A stretch of 64,000 nucleotides of DNA from Gammaproteobacteria bacterium (lineage in GTDB: Bacteria; Pseudomonadota; Gammaproteobacteria; Pseudomonadales; Halieaceae), in NCBI GenBank assembly GCA_024742415.1, contig JANSYN010000012.1, positions 1 through 64,000 on the forward strand, in the 5' to 3' direction. The translations under genes were made by a program, and so were the position numbers. This document shows positions 18,583 through 28,337 of this stretch, piece by piece. Position 1 is the first letter of the stretch; every line of letters starts with the position of its first letter. Below the pieces are notes generated by a model. That model saw nothing but the letters and a program-made list of their open reading frames with translations, did no database searches and was not told where the DNA came from.

Positions 18583-19047
18583 ATGAATTTCCAATACTTC
18601 GATTCCCCACTGGGGAAGCTACGACTGGTTTCAAACGACGGGCAAATCGTGCAACTTGAATTTGCCGGCCAACACTCTACAACAACGGGCGAGCGGGAAC
18701 GCAGCGACGCAGTCCTGACAAAATGCCAACACCAGCTTGACCAATACTTTTCCGGCAAGCGCAAGGCCTTCGACTTGCCCATTGCCGCGCAGGGCACGGC
18801 GTTCCAGCGGCTGGTGTGGCGCGCCTTACAACGTATCCCGTATGGTGAAACCCGCAGTTACGCAGACATTGCCAGGAACATCATGAAACCCACAGCGATG
18901 CGAGCCGTGGGGGCAGCCAACGGCCGCAACCCTGTTCCAGTAATTGTGCCCTGCCACCGCGTGATAGGCAGCAACGGCAGTCTCACTGGCTTTGCCGGTG
19001 GCATCAACGCCAAGAAGACCCTGTTGCAGCTTGAAGGTGTGCTCTAG
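18583..19047 (+). CDS. ogt: Methylated-DNA--[protein]-cysteine S-methyltransferase
   Basis: Suicide DNA repair enzyme removing methyl groups from O6-methylguanine. 154 aa, the size of Ogt. The active-site motif is VIVPCHRVIGSNGSLTGFAGG, with acceptor Cys in PCHR. The recognition helix region YGETRSYADIA and the Arg-finger area are in place. It has no Ada-type N-terminal domain. Divergent from the DUF2959 gene. Confidence 0.95.
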   Translation: MNFQYFDSPLGKLRLVSNDGQIVQLEFAGQHSTTTGERERSDAVLTKCQHQLDQYFSGKRKAFDLPIAAQGTAFQRLVWRALQRIPYGETRSYADIARNIMKPTAMRAVGAANGRNPVPVIVPCHRVIGSNGSLTGFAGGINAKKTLLQLEGVL

Positions 19048-19061
19048 CGGTACCAGGACGG

Positions 19062-19961
19062 TTAGCGTTCTGCAGCGACCGTTTGGATCCAACGCTCTTC
19101 ACTGATAAAGCCCTGTCCCCAGGACTCCCACTGTGGCCCCAGGCCGGCGGCGACAATCGCGTCGACCGATTGTCCGGAGTCAAGGCTGGCGTAGACCTGG
19201 GCAGTCGTGGTTTTTAACATATCCAGATAGCGTTCGAGATCTGCCCTGTTAGCGATAGAGCCATGCCCGGGCACGATGATGGTCTGCGCATCCACGCGCG
19301 CCAGCACCGCCGACACGTTCGCTATGTAGCCCGAAACGCTACCGCTGGAGCCCAGGTCGACAAAGGGAAACCTGTCCTTGAAAAACAAGTCCCCCATGTG
19401 CACGACGTTATCATTACTGTAGAACACCACGCTGTCGCCGTCGGTATGTCCATTGGGATAGTGCTGGACTTCTATGTCATTACCGTTGAAATGCAGTGCA
19501 ATGGAATCGGCAAAAGTGACCAGGGGCAGTGCGATATCAGCACTGGGCTCGACCGTCATGCCCAATGCAGGCATCTCTTGTGTGGTGGACATGCGCTGGC
19601 GCACATTGTTGTGCGCCACCATGATTGAGCCGCGATAACCCCAGTATTCGTTGTTGCCCGCGTGGTCGGAATGCCAGTGCGTGTTAATGATAAACCCCGG
19701 CGCCAGTTCCGACTGCGACAGCTCTGCGATGGCTTTTTCGTAGGCCGGCCCGAGGTCTGCGTAGTCGTTATCGACCAGCAGCACGCCATCAAGCCCTATC
19801 GATGCCAGCACATTGCCACCACGGCCCTGCAACAGGTGCAGTCCACCACCGGCCAGCGCTTGCACCTTGATCGCTGGCGCCTCTTCGCTTGCATGCACCG
19901 TCGCCAGGCTGCTGAAGAGCATTAGGATCAGCGTCGGTAGTGTCAGGACGATGTTTTTCAT
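19062..19961 (-). CDS. Exported metallo-beta-lactamase-fold hydrolase
   Basis: 299 aa. N-terminal signal peptide (hydrophobic to about residue 20, cleavage near VHA-SEE). Zinc ligands are all present: HWHSDH (about residues 95-100), the His of NGHTDGDS, the Asp of MGDLFF and the His of VPGHG. Periplasmic hydrolase, possibly of the group annotated as quinoprotein relay system-type or SoxH-like MBL proteins. A true beta-lactamase role is not indicated. It converges on ogt. Confidence 0.85.
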   Translation of the reverse strand: MKNIVLTLPTLILMLFSSLATVHASEEAPAIKVQALAGGGLHLLQGRGGNVLASIGLDGVLLVDNDYADLGPAYEKAIAELSQSELAPGFIINTHWHSDHAGNNEYWGYRGSIMVAHNNVRQRMSTTQEMPALGMTVEPSADIALPLVTFADSIALHFNGNDIEVQHYPNGHTDGDSVVFYSNDNVVHMGDLFFKDRFPFVDLGSSGSVSGYIANVSAVLARVDAQTIIVPGHGSIANRADLERYLDMLKTTTAQVYASLDSGQSVDAIVAAGLGPQWESWGQGFISEERWIQTVAAER

Positions 19962-20160
19962 AGTGTGTTCTCTCTCGTCGTTTCTTTTTCAGGCGGTACA
20001 TGCGGGCATGGTTGCTTTGCCTGGCGCCAGCCCGAGCTCAAGCACTCCACGTGGCACGCAATCCCCACCCGCTAACGCGGTTACCGCCAAGGTTTACCCT
20101 GCTCGTCGCCTGCAGAAGCTGCCTGGTCTCCAGGCTGCCTCTTGTGATGTCTGTTCAAGG

Positions 20161-20403
20161 TTAGGCGTTGAGGTCCGGAATCATGTCATCCTTGAGCTTT
20201 TCGATGGCATCCTTGAGCCGGAGCTTTTCCTTCTTCAGGCGCTGGAGGAGTATCTGGTTTTGATAAGGAAAACTGTGTAGTTCTGCGATTTTCAGATCCA
20301 GTGACCGGTGCCGGGACTGCAACTCGAGCAAACGCATGGCCGGCGTCAGCTCTTCGTTGGCTGCGTTTTCCAGCTTGCCGTCTTTCTCAGGTGGCTCTCT
20401 CAT
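20161..20403 (-). CDS. DUF465 (YdcH-like) protein
   Basis: 80 aa, charged and helical. The core LLELQSRHRSLDLKIAELHS followed by KKEKLRLKDAIEKLKDDM matches the small DUF465/YdcH family (two helices, about 70 residues, often ending in KDRI/DM). Function of the family is unknown. It lies alone, 89 bases from the end of cysQ and co-directional with it. The preceding 199 bases (19962-20160) hold no recognisable gene. Confidence 0.8.
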   Translation of the reverse strand: MREPPEKDGKLENAANEELTPAMRLLELQSRHRSLDLKIAELHSFPYQNQILLQRLKKEKLRLKDAIEKLKDDMIPDLNA

Positions 20404-20492
20404 CCTGCCTCTTGCTAAACCGACTTGTGACTTGACCAGACCGCAACTCTATACCCTTGGGGTTCGCCGACACAAGCGCGCCGACAGGCAGA

Positions 20493-21356
20493 TTACTTTC
20501 GAAATGCGCCGGACGCTTCACCAGCCGCCATAAACCGCGGCCACAAGGCGTTTGCGGGATCGGCAATCGCGTGAAAACTGGGGCTGTAAAGGGAGTCGCG
20601 CGTATTGTAGCGCAGCGGTAAGCCGTCAGTTCCCAGCACGGCGCCGCCGGCAGCCTCCACCAGCGCCTGCCCGGCGGCGGTATCCCATTCACAGCAACGG
20701 GCATAGCGCGGGTAAAGATCACCCTGTCCCATGGCCATCTGGCAGAATTTCAGAGCGCTACCGCTATTGATACGTTCGATAGGACCCCAATGGGCGGTTA
20801 GCCAATCCAGACAGCCCTGCAGGCTGGCCCCGCGGTGACGCTTGCTGGACAAAACCAGCAACGGTTCGCCTGCCACGAGCCGGCGCGTGGCCAGCGCCAC
20901 TGCGGACGACTGTGCCTTCGCACCGGGCCCATACAGCCAGGCGCCCTGACCGGGGATGCCCAGATAGGTCTGGCCGGTCAAGGGCAGGTGTATCAACCCC
21001 AGCACCGGACGATGCTCATCGACCAGCGCAATATTGATGGTGAATTCTCCCGATCGGGACAAGAACTCCCGGGTGCCATCGAGTGGGTCGATCAGCCAGT
21101 AGCGCAGCCACTCCTGCCTGTGCTCCAGGTCCAACGCGCTGGACTCCTCTGACAGAACGGGCAGCATTGGCGTGAGGCGGTGCAATCCCTGCTGCAAAAT
21201 GCGATCGGAATCCAGATCTGCATGTGTCAGCGGCGAATCGTCTCCCTTGGCCTGAAAATCCCCGGATTCACTGGAGTCATAATGCTCACAGATAGCCGCA
21301 CTGGCATCACGACACAGTGCCAGCAACGGGGTGATCAGGCTGGACAGGTTATCCAC
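20493..21356 (-). CDS. cysQ: 3'(2'),5'-bisphosphate nucleotidase
   Basis: Hydrolyses PAP to AMP, recycling the by-product of PAPS-dependent sulfate transfer. 287 aa of the inositol monophosphatase superfamily. Metal-binding motifs: SEES, the DPLDGTREF signature and CEWDTAAGQAL. GTG 21356 with GGAGG six bases upstream was chosen; the longer open frame runs back through the divergent yrfG promoter. Relevant to the two sulfotransferases at 4-6.3 kb, whose product it would remove. Confidence 0.93.
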   Translation of the reverse strand: MDNLSSLITPLLALCRDASAAICEHYDSSESGDFQAKGDDSPLTHADLDSDRILQQGLHRLTPMLPVLSEESSALDLEHRQEWLRYWLIDPLDGTREFLSRSGEFTINIALVDEHRPVLGLIHLPLTGQTYLGIPGQGAWLYGPGAKAQSSAVALATRRLVAGEPLLVLSSKRHRGASLQGCLDWLTAHWGPIERINSGSALKFCQMAMGQGDLYPRYARCCEWDTAAGQALVEAAGGAVLGTDGLPLRYNTRDSLYSPSFHAIADPANALWPRFMAAGEASGAFRK

Positions 21357-21486
21357 TACTGCCTCCAGCGGCCAAAAACGCACCAATATACCATCAGCGG
21401 GGTCGCGCGCTGCTGCAGCGGGGCATAAAAAGCCGCATAATCCGGTCCTGAGACTCCTCCAACACCCTGCGGGGCCACAAGCGCAA

Positions 21487-22149
21487 ATGATTGACTGGAA
21501 AGGCATTGAGACGGTACTGCTGGATATGGACGGCACCCTGCTGGATTTGCACTTCGACAACTACTTTTGGCTAGAATATCTCCCCAGTGCCTATGCCGCC
21601 CATCACAACATCAGCCCGGAAGAGTCCAACCACCGGCTTCAACGCCAGTTCGCTGCAGGGGTGGGCACACTGGAATGGTACTGTCTGGACCACTGGTCAG
21701 ACAAACTACAGATGGATATACCGGCACTCAAGCGCACTGTGCAACACCGCGTCAGCGCGCGTCCGCAGGCCCTGGCATTCCTTGAGAATCTCAGAAAGAT
21801 GCCCTGCAGCATAGTGTTGGTGACCAATGCGCACCGCACCACCCTGGACATCAAAATGGAGGAAGTGGACATCACTCCCTGGTTTGATGGGATTGTGGTG
21901 TCACATGACTTCGGGCTGCCCAAGGAGGACCCTGCGTTTTGGCATCGCCTGCAGAAAGCGCACCCGTTCAATCCGGCCCTGACGCTGTTGATTGACGATA
22001 CCGAAAGGGTATTGGATTCGGCCAGGGACTACGGCATTGCCCACTTGCTCACCCTGCTGCAGCCCGACAGCAGCCAGCAACTGCGGTCAAGCACGCGCTA
22101 CCCCGGCATCCATCACTTTGATGAAATCAACCCGCTGAGGTCGCACTGA
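21487..22149 (+). CDS. yrfG: HAD-family hydrolase, GMP/IMP nucleotidase (YrfG type)
   Basis: 220 aa. HAD motif I DMDGTLLDL (nucleophile Asp), motif II VTNAH, motif III lysine in GLPKEDPAFW, motif IV IDDTERVLDSA, and a helical cap. It directly overlaps hslR (TGATG), as yrfG does with hslR in E. coli; that synteny is the reason for the YrfG name. ATG 21487 is used. Confidence 0.9.
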   Translation: MIDWKGIETVLLDMDGTLLDLHFDNYFWLEYLPSAYAAHHNISPEESNHRLQRQFAAGVGTLEWYCLDHWSDKLQMDIPALKRTVQHRVSARPQALAFLENLRKMPCSIVLVTNAHRTTLDIKMEEVDITPWFDGIVVSHDFGLPKEDPAFWHRLQKAHPFNPALTLLIDDTERVLDSARDYGIAHLLTLLQPDSSQQLRSSTRYPGIHHFDEINPLRSH

Positions 22150-22553
22150 TGGGGCAGGCAACCCCGACCAACAAACTGCGACTCGACAAATGGCTGTGGG
22201 CTGCGCGGTTTTTCAAAACCCGCAGCCTGGCCAAGGCCGCCATCGAGGGCGGTAAAGTGCAGCTACAGGGGCAACGCGTGAAGGTCTCACGCGAAGTCAG
22301 TGTTGGCGACATCCTCAAAATACGCCAGGGGTGGGACGAAAAAACCGTGGTTATTCTGGATCTCAGCGACCAACGCCGGGGAGCACCCGAAGCACAACAA
22401 CTCTATGCAGAAACCCCCGAAAGCGCCGCGCGCCGCGCTGCCGAGGCCGACGCCCGCAAGGCCGCGGGCGGCATGATCGAGCGGCCGGCAAACCGCCCTA
22501 CCAAGAAACAACGCCGCCAGATTCACCGTTTCAAGGAGACCCCTACTGAATAG
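22149..22553 (+). CDS. hslR: Heat shock protein 15 (S4-domain ribosome-associated protein)
   Basis: 134 aa. The S4 RNA-binding domain occupies about residues 9-70 ([19 protein letters not shown] ... [10 protein letters not shown]), followed by a basic C-terminal tail ([13 protein letters not shown]). Hsp15 binds 50S subunits carrying nascent chains and helps recycle them. Start overlaps the yrfG stop by one base. Confidence 0.93.
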   Translation: MGQATPTNKLRLDKWLWAARFFKTRSLAKAAIEGGKVQLQGQRVKVSREVSVGDILKIRQGWDEKTVVILDLSDQRRGAPEAQQLYAETPESAARRAAEADARKAAGGMIERPANRPTKKQRRQIHRFKETPTE

Positions 22554-22597
22554 CAGTGCATGCCCCTTTGGCACGATATTGGGATAGAATAACCCCT

Positions 22598-24544
22598 ATG
22601 CTTTCTGACATCCCGGTCACGCAGCCACACACTCCGCTTCTGGACAAGATCGACCAGGGCCTGAGCCTGCGCGCGATAAGCCAGGAAGACCTGCTGGATC
22701 TGGCTGAGGAACTGCGCGCTTACCTGCTCTATTGTGTCGGCCAAACCGGCGGCCATTTTGGCGCAGGGCTGGGCGTTGTCGAACTCACCGTGGCACTGCA
22801 CCATGTTTACAATACGCCCCATGACCGACTCGTGTGGGACGTAGGCCACCAATCCTACCCGCACAAAATCCTTACGGGGCGACGCAGCCAGATGCACACC
22901 ATGCGGCAATCCGGTGGTCTGGCGGGCTTTCCCAAGCGCGCTGAAAGTGAATTCGACACATTCGGTGTGGGTCATTCCTCCACCAGCATTTCTGCAGCAA
23001 TGGGCATGGCCCTGGCGGCGAAACACCAGAAGATCGACCGCAAGGTCATCGCCGTCATCGGCGATGGCGCTATCACGGGCGGCATGGCCATTGAAGCATT
23101 GGCGCACGCTGGCCATGAACGACCGAATATGCTGGTCATCCTCAATGACAACCAGATGTCAATTGGTCACAACACCGGTGGGCTTGCCACCTATTTCGCA
23201 AAAATCTGGGCGAGCAAAACCTACATCGCCATGCGCGAGGGCTCCAAGAAAGTGCTGGAGAAAATCCGCCCCGCCTGGGAACTGGCAAAACGCACTGAAG
23301 AGCATATGAAAGGCATGGTCGCACCGGGCACATTATTTGAGGAGTTGGGCTTTCATTATATTGGACCTCTCGATGGCCACGACCTGCCGGGCCTGATCAA
23401 TACGCTGGAGAACATGAAAGATCTTGAGGGCCCACAGTTCCTGCACATACGCACCATGAAAGGCAAGGGGTTCCTGCCCGCTGAGAAAGACCCGGTCGGC
23501 TACCACGCGGTCAACAAAATCGAGGCCAAGAACACGGCTGGCCGCCCTGCACCCGTTCCGGTCAAGGTCAATGGCCCGAAGTACCAGGATGTGTTCGGAC
23601 AATGGCTGTGTGACATGGCCGCTCGGGACGCGCGCCTGATCGGTATTACCCCGGCCATGTGCGAAGGCTCCGGCATGGTTGAATTCGCCCGACGTTTTCC
23701 CGATCAGTACTCCGACGTCGCCATTGCCGAACAGCACGCACTGACACTGGCTGCCGGTATGGCCTGCGACGGACTTAAACCCGTTGTTGCCATTTATTCC
23801 ACATTCCTGCAGCGCGGCTATGACCAGCTCATACACGATATTGCCTTGCAGAACCTCGATGTGACCTTTGGTATCGATCGCGCCGGACTGGTAGGCCAGG
23901 ATGGCCCCACGCACCACGGCGCCTTTGACCTGAGTTACATGCGCTGTATACCCAACATGGTCATCGGCGCGCCTTCCGATGAGAACGCCTGTCGACAGAT
24001 GCTCTACACCGCCTATGAACATCCCGGTCCGGCTGCGATTCGCTACCCGCGCGGCAATGGCCCCGGCGCCGTGATTGAGCAGACACTGCAGCAATGGCCG
24101 ATCGGCAAGGGTGTTGTCTGTCGCGAGGGTTCAGGCATTGTCATCCTCAGCTTTGGCAGCTTGCTGCACGAAGCCATGGGGGCTGCCAACACGCTTGGCG
24201 CAACCGTTGCCGACATGCGCTGGGTCAAGCCACTCGATGAAGCTTTAATCCGCCGCCTGACGGCAAACTGCACCCTGCTCGTGACGCTTGAGGAAAACAC
24301 GATTGCTGGTGGGGCAGGTTCCGCCGTGAACGAATATCTGCTGAGCAATGCCATCAGTGTGCCCACCCTGAACCTTGGCATTCCGGATGAGTTTATCGAG
24401 CATGCCAGCCAGGCTGAGCAGCGCGCGCTCATCCGCCTGGACAGCGCGGGCATCTTGCATCAAATCAGGCTTTTCCTGGCCAGACCCGACGCCGCACAAC
24501 CTCAACTGGCACCAAGCAGAGTCAGCCCGCTGGTAAAAATCTAG
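22598..24544 (+). CDS. dxs: 1-deoxy-D-xylulose-5-phosphate synthase
   Basis: First enzyme of the MEP isoprenoid pathway: pyruvate + glyceraldehyde-3-phosphate to DXP, TPP-dependent. 648 aa from ATG 22598. Visible: [18 protein letters not shown], the TPP motif [18 protein letters not shown] with [13 protein letters not shown], the [12 protein letters not shown] region and [15 protein letters not shown]. In many gammaproteobacteria dxs follows xseB-ispA directly; here it lies 10.4 kb to their left, with a polysaccharide locus between. Confidence 0.97.
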   Translation: MLSDIPVTQPHTPLLDKIDQGLSLRAISQEDLLDLAEELRAYLLYCVGQTGGHFGAGLGVVELTVALHHVYNTPHDRLVWDVGHQSYPHKILTGRRSQMHTMRQSGGLAGFPKRAESEFDTFGVGHSSTSISAAMGMALAAKHQKIDRKVIAVIGDGAITGGMAIEALAHAGHERPNMLVILNDNQMSIGHNTGGLATYFAKIWASKTYIAMREGSKKVLEKIRPAWELAKRTEEHMKGMVAPGTLFEELGFHYIGPLDGHDLPGLINTLENMKDLEGPQFLHIRTMKGKGFLPAEKDPVGYHAVNKIEAKNTAGRPAPVPVKVNGPKYQDVFGQWLCDMAARDARLIGITPAMCEGSGMVEFARRFPDQYSDVAIAEQHALTLAAGMACDGLKPVVAIYSTFLQRGYDQLIHDIALQNLDVTFGIDRAGLVGQDGPTHHGAFDLSYMRCIPNMVIGAPSDENACRQMLYTAYEHPGPAAIRYPRGNGPGAVIEQTLQQWPIGKGVVCREGSGIVILSFGSLLHEAMGAANTLGATVADMRWVKPLDEALIRRLTANCTLLVTLEENTIAGGAGSAVNEYLLSNAISVPTLNLGIPDEFIEHASQAEQRALIRLDSAGILHQIRLFLARPDAAQPQLAPSRVSPLVKI

Positions 24545-24599
24545 CAGCAAGCGTGCACCGACAGCCAAACACACTAACCGGCGAAGCAGGATCAACCAC

Positions 24600-25346
24600 G
24601 TGAGCGACGCGCAGACTGAAGAAATAAGCAGCGACGACGTCGCCAACATAAAGCGCTTCTACGACGATGTGTATCACCAACATGCCGGACAATCGCCACA
24701 GCGGCCAAACGCTCATCTGCTACGCCTGCACAAAAAACTCGGCATCGCTGCGGGCAGTCACGTACTTGATGTAGCCTGCGGCGCCGGTGAGTGGCTGCAG
24801 GTCTGCTCTGGCAAGGGCTCACAGGTTGCCGGTGTTGACTTGTCCAGTAAGGCGATCAACGTATGCCGGGAAAGGATCCCCAATGGCGTTTTCTTTGACC
24901 AGCCCGCCGAACAACTCCCCTTTGCGGACAACACGTTTGACGTAGTCACCTGTCTGGGCTCTCTTGAGCACTTTGTTGACCCACAAACCAGCCTGCGCGA
25001 AATGGTAAGGGTTGCCAAAGCTGACGCGATCTTTTGCATACTGGTGCCCAATGCGGATTTTCTTACCCGTAAGATCGGCCTGTTCCGGGGAACTTACCAG
25101 GTCGCCGCCAAGGAAGTGGTACGGACCCTGGATGAATGGAACAGCCTGTTTGCCAGCTCGGGGCTGCACATAGATCGCCGCTGGCGAGATCTGCACGTGA
25201 TTTCCCGAGCGTGGATCACACAGGGCTCGCCTCTGCTATGGCCAGTTCGGGCAGCACAGGCATTGGCGCTGGTAGTCTGGCCACTGCGGTGGCAATACCA
25301 GGTCTACCATCAGTGCACAGCCACAAAGGCCGCCGATGCCCGGTGA
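24600..25346 (+). CDS. Class I SAM-dependent methyltransferase (Methyltransf_11 type)
   Basis: 248 aa starting at GTG 24600. SAM motif I is VLDVACGAGEWLQ (residues about 55-67), acidic motif II GVDLSSKA, and DVVTCLGSLEHFVDP the motif IV/post-motif region. The C-terminal part (LLWPVRAAQALALVVWPLRW) is hydrophobic and may touch the membrane. It is the first gene of the surface-polymer locus and overlaps the following GT4 gene by 11 bases, so it probably modifies the glycan or its lipid carrier. Confidence 0.85.
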   Translation: MSDAQTEEISSDDVANIKRFYDDVYHQHAGQSPQRPNAHLLRLHKKLGIAAGSHVLDVACGAGEWLQVCSGKGSQVAGVDLSSKAINVCRERIPNGVFFDQPAEQLPFADNTFDVVTCLGSLEHFVDPQTSLREMVRVAKADAIFCILVPNADFLTRKIGLFRGTYQVAAKEVVRTLDEWNSLFASSGLHIDRRWRDLHVISRAWITQGSPLLWPVRAAQALALVVWPLRWQYQVYHQCTATKAADAR

Positions 25347-26532
25347 TACAACCTCTCCCGCACAGGCTGCGGGCAATCAAACACCGCGGCTGCGGGTTCT
25401 CGTCGTCACACGCAATCTCCCGCCATTGATCGGTGGTATGGAGCGCCTGCTCCTGAACCTCACTCAGGGCGTTGCCAGGGACTGCAAAGTGACCGTTATT
25501 GGCCCCGGGGGCTGCGAGGCATTTTTGCCCGCATCCATCTGCGTCAGGGAGGCGCCAGCGGGCGTGCTGCCATTTCTTGCGCTTGGCACTGCGGCTGCGA
25601 TTGCTGCCTGCAGGCAACAACCGTTTGACCTTGTTATCGGTGGCAGCGGTGTCGTCGCCCCCGTGCTCGCAGTTATCAAGCGGATGTTCCATTTACCTAC
25701 CCTGCTGCTACTGCATGGGCTGGATATTGTGTTCGATCACACGCTGTACCGCGGGTTTTTCTTACCCTGTATTCGCAGGGCGGATCGCTTTATTGTTAAC
25801 AGCAAGAACACCAGGACACTCGCTATCGCAGCGGGATTGAGCGCCGAAAGCATCGATGTGATCAACCCTGGCACCGAACTGCCGCCGCTGCCAGGCGCGG
25901 AGCAAGTGGCCGCGTTCAAGCGCGAGTTTGATATCCCTTTCGAGAAATTCGTTGTGTTCGTTGGCCGCATCACGCCCCGCAAAGGCCTGTCGATGTTTAT
26001 CAGACACTGCATGCCAACGCTTGTCAGGGACAACCCACACACCGGGCTGGTCATCGTCGGCGACTCCCCCACCAACAGCCTGAACAAACAGTCCGAGCTT
26101 GACGAAGTGATCAACACCATCGCCACTGCCCAGCTACAGGCACACTGCACCTTTCTCGGTCACATCGACGATCGGGACCTAGAACATTGCTTCGCCGCCG
26201 CCAGCCTGCAGGTATTGCCGTTGATCGAGACACCGGGCGACGTCGAAGGCTTTGGTATGGTGGCCGTTGAAGCCGCTGCGTGCGGCACGCCTACCGTGGC
26301 TTTCAGGCTCGGTGGCGTGGCAGACGCGATCGCCGACAGCAGCGGCGCATTGATAACTCCGGGGGATCACACAGCAATGGCAAACGCGATCAGCAAGATA
26401 CTCAATACCGGCTCACCGGACGTTGCCAGTTGCAGGGCGCATGCAGAACAGTTCGCCTGGCCGCACTATCATGCCCGGGTCCGTGCTGCGATCAAGGCGC
26501 TGTTGGATAACGCACGGCATTCCCGGGACTAG
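25336..26532 (+). CDS. Glycosyltransferase family 4 protein
   Basis: 398 aa GT-B retaining glycosyltransferase. N-terminal acceptor domain with VTRNLPPLIGGMERLLLN. The C-terminal donor domain has FVGRITPRKGLSMFI and the E-x7-E signature EGFGMVAVEAAACGTPTVAF. Likely adds a hexose to a lipid-linked glycan at the inner membrane. Overlaps the methyltransferase gene and lies six bases before the glycerophosphotransferase gene. Confidence 0.9.
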   Translation: MPGDTTSPAQAAGNQTPRLRVLVVTRNLPPLIGGMERLLLNLTQGVARDCKVTVIGPGGCEAFLPASICVREAPAGVLPFLALGTAAAIAACRQQPFDLVIGGSGVVAPVLAVIKRMFHLPTLLLLHGLDIVFDHTLYRGFFLPCIRRADRFIVNSKNTRTLAIAAGLSAESIDVINPGTELPPLPGAEQVAAFKREFDIPFEKFVVFVGRITPRKGLSMFIRHCMPTLVRDNPHTGLVIVGDSPTNSLNKQSELDEVINTIATAQLQAHCTFLGHIDDRDLEHCFAAASLQVLPLIETPGDVEGFGMVAVEAAACGTPTVAFRLGGVADAIADSSGALITPGDHTAMANAISKILNTGSPDVASCRAHAEQFAWPHYHARVRAAIKALLDNARHSRD

Positions 26533-26538
26533 CCATCG

Positions 26539-27702
26539 ATGAAGATTGACAAGGGCAACCCAAAGCACTGGGCACTACTCACTTTGCAAGGGCTTTTTGC
26601 CTTTGTGGCAGCACTGCTCAGGCCTTTGCGTAAAAACGCTGAGAAACCAAGGATCCTTCTTTACGGGCATCAGTTCAACGGGAATCTGCGTGCACTCTAC
26701 CTTCGCTGGCAGGATGCCTGGCAGGATCGCCTTGAGATGCAGTTTCTCTGCCTGAACCCGAGCCTTGCAGACTCATTGGAAGCCCAGGGAGTCCAGGTGC
26801 TACGCTGCCATCGCCTACTCGATATGCTATGTGCGGGTCGCGCTGACGCGATAATCAGCGACCACGGGCCACACCTGTTGACTCCACTGTTGCACCTTTC
26901 ATCCATCAAATTCATCGATGTCTGGCATGGAATACCATTTAAGGGTTTTATCCCCCAGGATTTTCGTTCGCTTCACGCCTACGATGAGGTGTGGGTGCCA
27001 TCAGACCGTATGCGCGACATGTATCTAGAGCGCTTCGGATTCAGCGCGCATCAAGTGCACAGCCTTGGTTACGCCCGCACCGATGTGCTGTTCCAACGAC
27101 CACTGCCAGCGTCTGACTTCCGCAATACCCTGCCAGCAGCAGGAAACGACAAGCTGGTTCTCTATGCACCAACGTGGCAGCAGGACGAGCGCGGCAGGAA
27201 TTTGTTTCCGTTCGGTTACTCCCAGAGTGACTTCCTCGATGAGATGGAACGGATTTGCGCGAAACACAATGCGACGCTTATCGTAAGAGCACACCAGAAT
27301 ACAGCTATTGCTGAGGAGCAGAGGGCACACGTGCAGTTCTGCTCGGTGCAAACCTACGCAGATACTGAGGACCTACTGCTTGGGGCAAGTGTGCTCATTT
27401 GCGACTGGTCGTCCATCGCGTTTGATTACCTGGCACTGAACAGGCCGACTATTTTTCTGGATGTGCCGCCGCCGTTTCGTCACGGCTTTTCTCTGGGGCC
27501 TGAATATCGGTTCGGCTACGTTGCAAGTCAGATGCACTCACTTGCTACCGCGCTGGAAGACTACCTCGCCAACGAGGAAACCTATCTCGAAGTATTTGGG
27601 AAAAGACACGCTGAGGTAACCGACGAGTTGTATTCATCCTCCTCTAGAGGGCGCGCTGCAGAAATACAGCTGGAACGCCTTGAGTTACTGCTGGCCCACT
27701 AA
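26539..27702 (+). CDS. CDP-glycerol glycerophosphotransferase-like protein (TagB/TagF family)
   Basis: 387 aa. Transfers glycerol-phosphate (or a related polyol phosphate) from a CDP donor to a growing polymer. Visible: an N-terminal hydrophobic stretch (about residues 11-27), FIDVWHGIPFKGFIPQDF with the WHG motif, the VLYAPTWQQDERGR strand, VRAHQNT and the CDWSSIAFDYLALNRPTIFLD segment, all diagnostic of the Glyphos_transf family. The adjacent tagD provides a CDP-glycerol source, which supports glycerol-phosphate as substrate. Single-domain length suggests a primase or a short polymerase. Confidence 0.9.
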   Translation: MKIDKGNPKHWALLTLQGLFAFVAALLRPLRKNAEKPRILLYGHQFNGNLRALYLRWQDAWQDRLEMQFLCLNPSLADSLEAQGVQVLRCHRLLDMLCAGRADAIISDHGPHLLTPLLHLSSIKFIDVWHGIPFKGFIPQDFRSLHAYDEVWVPSDRMRDMYLERFGFSAHQVHSLGYARTDVLFQRPLPASDFRNTLPAAGNDKLVLYAPTWQQDERGRNLFPFGYSQSDFLDEMERICAKHNATLIVRAHQNTAIAEEQRAHVQFCSVQTYADTEDLLLGASVLICDWSSIAFDYLALNRPTIFLDVPPPFRHGFSLGPEYRFGYVASQMHSLATALEDYLANEETYLEVFGKRHAEVTDELYSSSSRGRAAEIQLERLELLLAH

Positions 27703-27724
27703 CGCACTAGCGTTACCTGGATCA

Positions 27725-28117
27725 TTAAACCCGTATTTTCTCAATTACTTCTGTTGTCGAGATAGCAGGCGTCCGTGGCAGATATCTCACTTCGCACAAT
27801 TCCGACAAAGCATCAAACCGCCCTTCCCAGTCGTCGCCCATGACAAGAATCGCTGCCCCATAGCGCTGTATATATGCGCCTTTCAATTCCAGCGACTCCT
27901 CCAGAAAAGTCTCGTCGACACAACTCAACGCGGCAACGATCTCCCGGCGTTCTTCCTGGGAATACACCGGAGCACGGCCTTTTTTATTCTCATTGAGCGC
28001 ATCCGTTGATACGCCGACGACAAGCCTGTCACCAAAGGAGCGTGCACGTTGCAGTATCCGTAGATGGCCGACGTGGAACACGTCAAAGGTACCGAATGTA
28101 ATTACCGTTTTGCTCAA
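27725..28117 (-). CDS. tagD: Glycerol-3-phosphate cytidylyltransferase
   Basis: CTP + sn-glycerol-3-phosphate to CDP-glycerol. 130 aa, the length of Bacillus TagD. Residues 8-17 GTFDVFHVGH form the cytidylyltransferase HxGH motif. YSQEERREIVAAL and the C-terminal RTPAISTTEVI (equivalent of RTxGISTT) complete the active site. It is the only minus-strand gene in the polymer locus and converges on the glycerophosphotransferase gene with 22 bases between stops. Adenylyl sugar-phosphate transfer is a less likely alternative. Confidence 0.9.
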   Translation of the reverse strand: MSKTVITFGTFDVFHVGHLRILQRARSFGDRLVVGVSTDALNENKKGRAPVYSQEERREIVAALSCVDETFLEESLELKGAYIQRYGAAILVMGDDWEGRFDALSELCEVRYLPRTPAISTTEVIEKIRV

Positions 28118-28337
28118 AGATCACCCCTCAATACACGCCTGAGCATCGCCAGCGCAAAATACGAACGGCGCTCAAGCCACCGCAGCTTGCTGCCAGCTTA
28201 GCTGGACAGCCAATATCGAGCAAATTTGACAAAATGTACACTGGACTTCGAGCAGCGCTGGTGGACTAATAGCTAGCACATATTTTGTCTTGTGGCCTCG
28301 GCGTAACATGACGCTTATCGAGCCGGAGAGTTCGCAA

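Noticed and set aside
22568..22586. TGGCACG...TTGG upstream of dxs resembles a sigma-54 promoter
   Set aside because: The -12 element does not have the right spacing or the GC of TTGCA, and no activator gene is nearby.
23333..24094. 253-codon open frame on the minus strand inside dxs
   Set aside because: Shadow of dxs; composition follows the codon pattern of the sense gene.
28193..28205. CCAGCT/AGCTGG palindrome between tagD and the KpsC-like gene
   Set aside because: Too short and too common in a GC-rich genome to call an operator.
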